Below, piece by piece: positions 7,712-12,139 of a stretch of DNA of 12,139 nt (the stretch's first letter is position 1; every line of letters begins with the position of its first letter). Origin of the DNA: Dehalococcoidia bacterium (lineage in GTDB: Bacteria > Chloroflexota > Dehalococcoidia > JACVQG01 > JAHKAY01); contig JASLXN010000002.1 of the NCBI GenBank assembly GCA_030740315.1, positions 18,045 to 30,183 of the forward strand, read 5' to 3'. The notes beneath the pieces were generated by a model. That model saw only the letters and a list, made by a program, of their open reading frames with translations, searched no databases and was not told the origin of the DNA. Made by a program: the position numbers and the translations under genes.

Positions 7712-7715
7712 CTCC
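7712..7715 (-). promoter_or_regulatory. Ribosome-binding site deciding the dctQ start
   Basis: GGAG on the minus strand, four bases before the ATG at 7707, supports this internal start over the TTG at 7815. Confidence 0.5.
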
Positions 7716-7783
7716 GGCAAAGCAAACCGACCCGGTTTAGGAACCGTGCGTGTATAGCCGGCCTAGTTACTTGTACGGGTCTA

Positions 7784-8023
7784 TCAATGCATGGTGCTGG
7801 GAAGCCACAGGGCAATCTCAGGCCATATCTGCAGCAGTACCATGCTTATCAGAAGAATAGCGACAAAGGGAACAACTCCCTTGAAAATATCCTCTACCCT
7901 TACCCCAAACGGATCTACCACTCCCTTGAGGACGTATACATTCAGGCCCACCGGAGGTGTGAGCAGGGCTACTTCCATATTGAGCACCAGCATTATGCCA
8001 TACCAGATAAGGAGCAGAACCAT
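7784..8023 (-). pseudogene. TRAP transporter large permease (DctM-type), C-terminal remnant
   Basis: The 79 codons encode the last part of a DctM large permease. NMEVALLTPPVGLNVYVLKGV is the hallmark final block of that family (usually NMExGLxTPPVGxNxFV), followed by the terminal helix FVAILLISMVLLQIWPEIALWLP. DctM proteins are normally about 425-620 residues, so at least 80 percent is missing. In this frame a TAA occurs eight codons before the ATG at 8023, and none of the other frames up to the aminotransferase stop (8178) reads as DctM. There is no ribosome site before 8023. The 5' part appears to have been deleted with a junction near 8015-8030. The remaining codons have no stops, which suggests fairly recent loss. 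Confidence 0.85.
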
Positions 8024-8062
8024 ACACTTGGGGTGGCAGCAAGTTTATCCATCCCTTGGGAG

Positions 8063-8087
8063 ATTTGGGGGGCTTTCCTCCCCAAAT
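8063..8087. other. Stem-loop near the dctM truncation junction
   Basis: ATTTGGGG (8063-8070) and CCCCAAAT (8080-8087) form a perfect 8-bp stem with a 9-base loop in the 154 bp between the aminotransferase stop and the dctM remnant. It may end the aminotransferase transcript on the minus strand, or be the scar of the event that removed the 5' part of dctM. No T-run is present. Confidence 0.5.
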
Positions 8088-8177
8088 GCAATGTTCTAGG
8101 GCGGGCGGGTGGGAGAGATTATGCTTGCTAAATGGCCCCTGTTGTTCCGAACCGCTCAACCACAGCTGCCTCCACCC

Positions 8178-9521
8178 TCAAGCAGGGGGCAAGGCCTCCA
8201 ACAGGGGCCTCAGAATGCCCACCACGCGGTCAACTTCCTCGGTAGTGATAATCAGAGGCGGTGTCAGCCCCAGCCTCTCCCCGAACATACGGAACATGAG
8301 CCCGCGCTCCCGCGCCTGTGCCACCAGACGGTCTCCCACCTTGAGTGCAGGGTCAAATGGGGTCTTGGTGGCTTTATCGGCCACCACCTCAAAGCCTAGG
8401 GTAAGACCCAGGCCATCCACCGCTGCCACATGGGGCAACTCCTCCAGCTCCTGCATCCGTTCCAGCAGGTACTGCCCCACGCGGGCAGCGTTATCGGCCA
8501 AGCGCTCCTCCATCAGGATTTCCATGTTTTTGACTGCCACTGCACAGCATGCGGGATGGCCGCTGTAGGTGTAGAGGTGGAAGAGGGGTGTGCCCGGGGT
8601 TTTCAGGCCCTCGTACATCCCCTCGGCCATCCCCACTGCCCCGAAGGGAAGGTAGGCGCTGGTGATGCCTTTGGCCATGCTCATCATATCCGGCTGAATA
8701 CCCCAGTGCTGTACGGCGAACATCTTGCCTGTGCGCCCGAAGCCGGACACTACCTCATCGGTGATGAGGAGCACATTGCGGCGTGTGCAGATGTCCCGCA
8801 CCATGGGCCAGTACTCGGCAGGGGGAGGCACCATGCCCCCAGCACCCAGCATCGGCTCGGCTATGAAGGCGGCTACAGTGTCCTCGCCCTCATTGACGAT
8901 GACCTCCTCAAGGAAGCGGGCGCAGTGAAGCTCACACTGGGGATAGCTCTTCCCGAAGGCGCAGCGGTAGCAGTAGTAGTTGGGGATGTGGACAAAGCCA
9001 GGCACCAGAGGCTCGTAGTTCTTGCCCATGCGGTTCAGGCCGGTGGCTGAGGTAGCGCCGTAGACAGCGCCATGATAGGAGTTGAACAGGGAGACTATCT
9101 TGTATTTGCCGGTGCCCTTGTTGCGCCAGTAGAGGCGGGCCAGTTTCAGACAGGTCTCCACAGCCTCGGAGCCACCGGAGCAGAAGAAAAAGTGCTCTAT
9201 CCCGTAGGGTGCTATCTGGGCCAACCTCTCCGCACACTCAACAACGGCGGTGTGGGTGTTGCCACGGAAGGTGGGGGTATAGGACAGCTTTAGCATCTGG
9301 TCCCGTGCGGCATCCGCCAGTTCGGCCCTGCCGTGGCCGACATTGACACACATGGCCCCGGATATGCCGTCTATGTATTCTTTGCCTTCGGTGTCACGCA
9401 GCATGATGCCGCTGCCTTCGGCAAAGACGATACCGGTGGTTTGCCCTACATCGGTTATGGGATGCACAAAGTGGGCCACATCCGCCCGCAGGTAGTCCTC
9501 GGTGCTCCGAGTATACGCCAT
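8178..9521 (-). CDS. Class III pyridoxal-phosphate aminotransferase
   Basis: This 447-residue enzyme belongs to the class III (omega-amino acid) aminotransferases, which move an amino group between an amine or omega-amino acid and a keto acid. SGGSEA (115-120) and YHG (149-151) build the cofactor pocket, DEVVSGFGRTG (255-265) holds the pyridine-ring aspartate, and K284 in SMAKGITSAYLPFGAV is the Schiff-base lysine. YTYSGHP (318-324) is the usual block after it. A four-cysteine patch, C184-x2-C187-x8-C196-x3-C200, lies before the domain junction; it recurs in one subgroup of the family. The ATG at 9521 follows GGAGG with five bases between. The substrate is not decided; candidates include taurine, beta-alanine, diamines or other omega-amino acids. 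It was probably linked with the TRAP genes downstream. Confidence 0.92.
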   Translation of the reverse strand: MAYTRSTEDYLRADVAHFVHPITDVGQTTGIVFAEGSGIMLRDTEGKEYIDGISGAMCVNVGHGRAELADAARDQMLKLSYTPTFRGNTHTAVVECAERLAQIAPYGIEHFFFCSGGSEAVETCLKLARLYWRNKGTGKYKIVSLFNSYHGAVYGATSATGLNRMGKNYEPLVPGFVHIPNYYCYRCAFGKSYPQCELHCARFLEEVIVNEGEDTVAAFIAEPMLGAGGMVPPPAEYWPMVRDICTRRNVLLITDEVVSGFGRTGKMFAVQHWGIQPDMMSMAKGITSAYLPFGAVGMAEGMYEGLKTPGTPLFHLYTYSGHPACCAVAVKNMEILMEERLADNAARVGQYLLERMQELEELPHVAAVDGLGLTLGFEVVADKATKTPFDPALKVGDRLVAQARERGLMFRMFGERLGLTPPLIITTEEVDRVVGILRPLLEALPPA

Positions 9522-9558
9522 AGTGTCCTCCCCCTACGTATGTGGTGGTATGGCTCCC

Positions 9559-9587
9559 AGTGTATCCCGCCCCACCCCGGCAGTCAA
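9559..9587 (-). promoter_or_regulatory. Sigma-70-type promoter of the aminotransferase gene
   Basis: On the minus strand TTGACT (9582-9587) and TACACT (9559-9564) are separated by exactly 17 bases; they match the consensus -35 and -10 at five and four of six bases. The predicted start is near 9552, leaving a leader of about 30 bases with a strong GGAGG before the ATG at 9521. Confidence 0.7.
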
Positions 9588-9733
9588 TACGGCACATCTC
9601 TTTCCCGCACCCTGGTTACGGCCATCTATTTTTCACTCTCATCCGCCCGAGTAGAGTGCCAAGCCTACAGAGGCACCCAATAGTTGCGGCTGCCTGCCAG
9701 TAAGTAAGTAGGGCTTCCGCGCCGGACGGCTAA

Positions 9734-9766
9734 CGGGGAGTTCCGATACAACATCGGGGTTCCCCG
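9734..9766. other. Long stem-loop in the gene-free region
   Basis: Bases 9734-9747 pair with 9753-9766, giving a continuous 14-bp stem that includes three G-T pairs, closed by a 5-base loop (ACAAC). No T-run follows on either strand. It is more stable than expected by chance and could be the core of a small RNA, a transcript-end structure for the iscS-iscU operon, or a repeat element. Confidence 0.6.
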
Positions 9767-9798
9767 GCCTGCGTATAATTCTCTGCCGACAGGCGAGG

Positions 9799-9836
9799 GC
9801 CATACTATCGGCCATAGTATAGAGGATGCGCCATAC
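9799..9836. promoter_or_regulatory. Candidate operator: three GCCATA(C/G) motifs with a 7-bp inverted repeat
   Basis: GCCATAC (9799-9805), GCCATAG (9811-9817) and GCCATAC (9830-9836) lie within 38 bp. The first two also form the inverted repeat ATACTAT / ATAGTAT (9802-9808, 9814-9820) with a 5-base centre. A minus-strand TATACT (9816-9821) overlaps the cluster. This layout resembles a regulator site over a promoter, but no regulator gene lies next to it. Confidence 0.35.
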
Positions 9837-9869
9837 TGTCCGTCTTGCGGACTCCGATACTTTGCCGGA

Positions 9870-9912
9870 GGGCCTGTCTAAGGGTGCGTGGCGCGCATGC
9901 TTCGACAGGCTC
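9870..9912. repeat. REP-like palindromic element
   Basis: GCCTGTC (9872-9878) and GACAGGC (9904-9910) frame a nested inner hairpin (9884-9888 with 9894-9898). The right arm with its flank reads TTCGACAGGCTCA, which I recall as the core of a dispersed palindromic repeat common in many bacterial genomes. Only one copy is in this window, so the repeat status rests on that recollection. Confidence 0.5.
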
Positions 9913-9969
9913 AAGGTGGCGATGAAAAGGGGTAACTACCGCCGTGCCGGTTCCCGGGGTGGGTCGGAG

Positions 9970-10377
9970 TCAGGCCGCCCTTTTGCCCGCCTTGCCGGGG
10001 GTGAGGTTGAACACCTCGTCCACGCTGATGATGCCCACCGCCCGTATATCTAAATTCAGGGCCTTCTTCATCTGTCTAGCGAAGCCTTCAAACACCGGCC
10101 CTGAAGTCTGAAAGCCCTGGAAGGTCCCCTTAACCCTCCACCCAGGGAAGGGTGGGGCATTTTTGAAGGCGATAACCGAGGTCTTTTTGGTGGACTCCAA
10201 GTTCTCCCTAGTCTGGCTGCCGAAGATATCGGCAAAGGCCAGGGTCTGCGGATCCACAGCGGCCAGACTGCTCTTGGGACCCAAGTTTAGCTCCCCGGCG
10301 GCGTCCGCCGTGGCTATGGCCTTGGATGCGTTCATGTCATTGAAAAGCTCCATGGCCTTTTCAGTCAGCGTTGCCAT
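9970..10377 (-). CDS. Pyridoxamine 5'-phosphate oxidase-like flavin-binding protein
   Basis: This small protein of 135 residues matches the split-beta-barrel PNPOx-like flavin-binding family. KAIATADAAGELNLGPKSS (19-37) and LAFADIFGSQTRENL (46-60) are the usual first strands and cofactor loop, and GWRVKGTFQGF (79-89) is the typical central strand. Members bind FMN or F420 and carry out varied redox chemistry; the exact reaction is unknown. The ATG at 10377 is preferred over the GTG at 10383 because AGGAGG lies seven bases before it but only one base before the GTG. It follows iscU by 67 bp on the same strand, so it may be the last gene of the iscSU operon. Whether it has a role in Fe-S assembly is unproven. 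Confidence 0.8.
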   Translation of the reverse strand: MATLTEKAMELFNDMNASKAIATADAAGELNLGPKSSLAAVDPQTLAFADIFGSQTRENLESTKKTSVIAFKNAPPFPGWRVKGTFQGFQTSGPVFEGFARQMKKALNLDIRAVGIISVDEVFNLTPGKAGKRAA

Positions 10378-10384
10378 TATCACA

Positions 10385-10390
10385 CCTCCT
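10385..10390 (-). promoter_or_regulatory. Ribosome-binding site deciding the flavoprotein start
   Basis: AGGAGG on the minus strand, seven bases before the ATG at 10377, rules out the GTG at 10383 as the main start. Confidence 0.7.
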
Positions 10391-10444
10391 TCAGAGTGGG
10401 ATTCAAGCTATTTGCCGCAGCAAAGGGCGCCGGGCTAAAGCAAC

Positions 10445-10816
10445 TCACTTCTTGTGCCTGCTCTGGTAGTCGTCCAGTGCCAAGTGGATAGCGTCTGCCG
10501 CCAAGTTGGAGCAGTGCATTTTGGCGGGGGGCAATCCGCCCAAGGCCTCGGCCACCGCTTTGTTGGAAAGCTCCCGAGCCTCGTCCAGGGTCTTGCCAAT
10601 CACCATCTCGGTGGAAATGGAACTGGTGGCAATGGCAGCACCGCAGCCCATGGTCTGGAACTTTATGTCCTCTATGCGGTCCTCCTTCACCTTAATCATC
10701 ATCTGCATCACATCGCCGCATACGGGATTGCCCACGTTGCCTACGCCATCGGCGTCCTCAATCTTTCCGACATTGCGAGGATTACGAAAATGATCCATTA
10801 CCAGGTCGCTATACAT
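10445..10816 (-). CDS. iscU: Fe-S cluster assembly scaffold IscU / NifU-N type
   Basis: This 123-residue scaffold protein receives sulfur from IscS and assembles Fe-S clusters before passing them on. The three ligand cysteines are C33 in NPVCGD, C58 in MGCGAAIATSS and C102 in KMHCSNLA, with the conserved D35. LPPAK (95-99) stands where the LPPVK chaperone-recognition motif sits in E. coli IscU, a one-residue change. The frame is open upstream to 10858, but the ATG at 10816 gives the family N-terminus (MYSDLVMDHFRNPRNVG) and has GGAGG five bases upstream. The start overlaps the iscS stop by 8 bp, so translation is coupled. No hscA, hscB, fdx or iscR is visible. Confidence 0.95.
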   Translation of the reverse strand: MYSDLVMDHFRNPRNVGKIEDADGVGNVGNPVCGDVMQMMIKVKEDRIEDIKFQTMGCGAAIATSSISTEMVIGKTLDEARELSNKAVAEALGGLPPAKMHCSNLAADAIHLALDDYQSRHKK

Positions 10817-12011
10817 TGCTTCCTCCAGTCTGTTGGTGGACAAGAGGAGACATGGCACGGAGGCGGTTGACTATGCCGGGCAGCACACCCAGCACATGGT
10901 CCACCTCCGCCTCGTCATTGTCCCAGCCTAGGGTGAGCCGCAGGCTGCCGTGAGCCTGCTCTGCGGGGATGCCCATGGCCAGCAGCACATGGGAAGGCTC
11001 CAGTGAGGCTGAGGTGCAAGCGCTGCCGGAGGAGGCGGCCACCCCTTCAAAGTCCAGGCTGAGCAGGATGGACTCCCCCTCTATGTCGTCAAAGTAGAAG
11101 CTGGCGCTGTTGGGGAGACGTTCAGTGGGGTGGCCCGTCAGGTGCACCCCCTCCCCTATGGACAGCACACCCTGTATGAGCTTGTCCCGCAGAGGAACGC
11201 AGTGCTTTACATACGCCTCCCGCTTCTCATCGGCCAGCCTGAGTGCCGCCGCACAGCCGACGATGCCGGGCACATTCTCGGTGCCAGCCCTCCGGTTGCG
11301 CTCCTGCCCACCCCCGCTCTGTGGTGGCAGGAAGGTTGATCCACGCCTTACGTAAAGCACCCCGGTACCCTTAGGGCCGTAGTATTTGTGCGCCGATAGG
11401 CTCAAAAAGTCCACCCCCAGCTTGTTAACCTTGATATCCAGAGCACCTGCAGCCTGCACGGCATCGGTGTGGAAGAGCACCTTGCGGGGCTTGCCTTTGG
11501 ACATTTCCTTCAGCAATACTCCTATCTCTGCAATGGGCTGCACGGTGCCCATCTCGTTGTTGGCCATCATTATGGTTACCAGTACGGTCTTATCGGTGAT
11601 AGCCTTATGCACATCCTCCACCCTTACCATGCCGTTGCTGTCCACCGGAACCACGGTTAGCTTAAAGCCCAGCTTCTCTAACTGGTGACAGGTATCTATA
11701 ACGGCGTGGTGCTCCACCGCGGAGGTTATTATGTGGTCGCCGTGCTTGCGCAGCGGCCAGACCACACCCCTTATAGCTGCGTTGTCCGATTCGGTGCCGC
11801 CGCTGGTGAACACGATATCCCGCGGCGAGGCCCCCAGCACATCGGCCACCCTCTGGCGGGCCTCCTCCACCGCCCCCCTGGTCTCCTGGGCAAGAGAGTA
11901 GACGCTTGACGGATTGCCGTAGTGCTCGGTGAAGTAGGGCAGCATCTCTTCCAACACCTGGGGGTTTACCGGGGTGGTGGCGGCGTGGTCCAAATATACC
12001 AGGTTGTTCAT
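10809..12011 (-). CDS. iscS: Cysteine desulfurase (IscS/NifS family)
   Basis: This 400-residue PLP enzyme takes sulfur from L-cysteine, making alanine and an enzyme persulfide for IscU. The N-terminus has VYLDHAATTPVNP (5-17). SGGTESDNAAI (70-80) is the phosphate-binding loop, HTDAVQAAG (181-189) holds the ring aspartate, and K209 in SLSAHKYYGPKG is the Schiff-base lysine. C332 in SSGSACTSASLEPSHVL is the catalytic cysteine on its mobile loop. The frame opens at 12026, but the ATG at 12011 is preferred because GGAGG lies five bases upstream and it gives the usual N-terminus. It is the first gene of the iscS-iscU pair, with a promoter at 12044-12073. Length is normal for the family. Confidence 0.96.
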   Translation of the reverse strand: MNNLVYLDHAATTPVNPQVLEEMLPYFTEHYGNPSSVYSLAQETRGAVEEARQRVADVLGASPRDIVFTSGGTESDNAAIRGVVWPLRKHGDHIITSAVEHHAVIDTCHQLEKLGFKLTVVPVDSNGMVRVEDVHKAITDKTVLVTIMMANNEMGTVQPIAEIGVLLKEMSKGKPRKVLFHTDAVQAAGALDIKVNKLGVDFLSLSAHKYYGPKGTGVLYVRRGSTFLPPQSGGGQERNRRAGTENVPGIVGCAAALRLADEKREAYVKHCVPLRDKLIQGVLSIGEGVHLTGHPTERLPNSASFYFDDIEGESILLSLDFEGVAASSGSACTSASLEPSHVLLAMGIPAEQAHGSLRLTLGWDNDEAEVDHVLGVLPGIVNRLRAMSPLVHQQTGGSNV

Positions 12012-12016
12012 CCCAT

Positions 12017-12021
12017 CCTCC
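12017..12021 (-). promoter_or_regulatory. Ribosome-binding site deciding the iscS start
   Basis: GGAGG on the minus strand lies five bases before the ATG at 12011, and inside the frame if the ATG at 12026 were used. This supports the shorter protein. Confidence 0.7.
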
Positions 12022-12043
12022 GGCATAAGCAGCTTATTAACAA

Positions 12044-12073
12044 ATTATGGGGTGAAACAGCCCGACTTGTAAA
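12044..12073 (-). promoter_or_regulatory. Candidate promoter of iscS-iscU operon
   Basis: On the minus strand TTTACA (12068-12073) and CATAAT (12044-12049) each match five of six consensus bases and are 18 bases apart. The expected transcript start is near 12037, giving a leader of about 25 bases before the iscS ATG. No IscR-type binding site is recognised. Confidence 0.6.
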
Positions 12074-12139
12074 GGCAGTAGGTCACAAGTGCTTATGGGC
12101 CCTTCTCGGCCCGCCCGCGCATTGCCCGGTGTAGGGGCA

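Larger units (their letters stand above)
9588..9969. other. Gene-free region with structured DNA
   Basis: No reading frame here resembles a protein family, and the longest open frames run across palindromes. The stretch holds a 14-bp stem-loop (9734-9766), a consensus TATAAT on the plus strand (9774-9779) without a good -35, a cluster of GCCATA motifs (9799-9836) and a REP-like palindrome (9870-9912). I see no tRNA. Confidence 0.6.

Noticed and set aside
7616..8131. Plus-strand open frame of 171 codons across dctQ, the dctM remnant and the gap.
   Set aside because: It runs antisense to recognisable TRAP genes and shows no domain features.
7818..8159. Minus-strand frame that might have carried the missing DctM part after a frameshift.
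   Set aside because: Its translation is not hydrophobic and has no TRAP motif, so a simple frameshift does not explain the loss.
8430..9050. Plus-strand open frame of 206 codons antisense to the aminotransferase.
   Set aside because: The aminotransferase has all catalytic motifs, a promoter and a ribosome site; the antisense frame has none.
9719..9772. Possible tRNA or structured RNA gene around the 14-bp stem-loop.
   Set aside because: No cloverleaf, T-loop or anticodon arm can be built; it is kept only as a stem-loop.
9639..9914. Minus-strand frame of 91 codons in the gene-free region.
   Set aside because: It starts inside the REP-like palindrome, has no ribosome site and no family likeness.
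1..12139. CRISPR arrays, insertion sequences, prophage genes or toxin-antitoxin pairs.
   Set aside because: No spaced direct repeats, transposase or integrase motifs, or small gene pairs of that kind are visible.

Overview
The window is a GC-rich stretch of bacterial chromosome with tightly packed genes. The mix of genes suggests an uncultured member of Chloroflexota, perhaps Dehalococcoidia. It has a Liv-type uptake cluster ending in a PaaK-like ligase, a TRAP permease next to a class III aminotransferase, and IscS/IscU without other isc genes. That taxonomic placement is inference from gene content only; there is no rRNA or tRNA here.

Positions 1-4932 (+ strand) hold a branched-chain-amino-acid-type ABC uptake cluster: the end of LivH, LivM, a lipoprotein substrate-binding protein, LivF, and a phenylacetate-CoA-ligase-like adenylating enzyme whose start overlaps livF. 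No LivG is present and it may lie upstream. The overlap suggests that the imported compound, plausibly an organic or aromatic acid, is activated to an adenylate or CoA ester by the ligase. A 9-bp perfect stem-loop separates the binding-protein gene from livF.

Positions 5054-7142 hold a divergent pair with only 46 bp between them: holA (DNA polymerase III delta, - strand) and a YchF/Obg-related P-loop protein (+ strand) with a degenerate nucleotide-binding site. Neither has a clear Shine-Dalgarno sequence.

Positions 7147-9521 (- strand) hold a class III aminotransferase with its own good sigma-70-type promoter. It is followed by a decapitated TRAP large-permease gene (dctM C-terminus only) and an intact-looking TRAP small permease (dctQ). 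This looks like a transport and catabolism locus in decay.

Positions 9522-9969 form a 448-bp gene-free region. It contains the aminotransferase promoter, a 14-bp stem-loop, a cluster of three GCCATA motifs with a 7-bp inverted repeat, and a REP-like palindrome carrying TTCGACAGGCTCA.

Positions 9970-12011 (- strand) form a probable operon iscS-iscU-pyridoxamine-phosphate-oxidase-like flavoprotein, with a promoter upstream of iscS. iscS and iscU overlap by 8 bp. I do not see a wholly new system. The most unusual items are the truncated TRAP locus, the degenerate YchF paralogue, the PaaK-like enzyme with a replaced phosphate loop, and the structured intergenic region.
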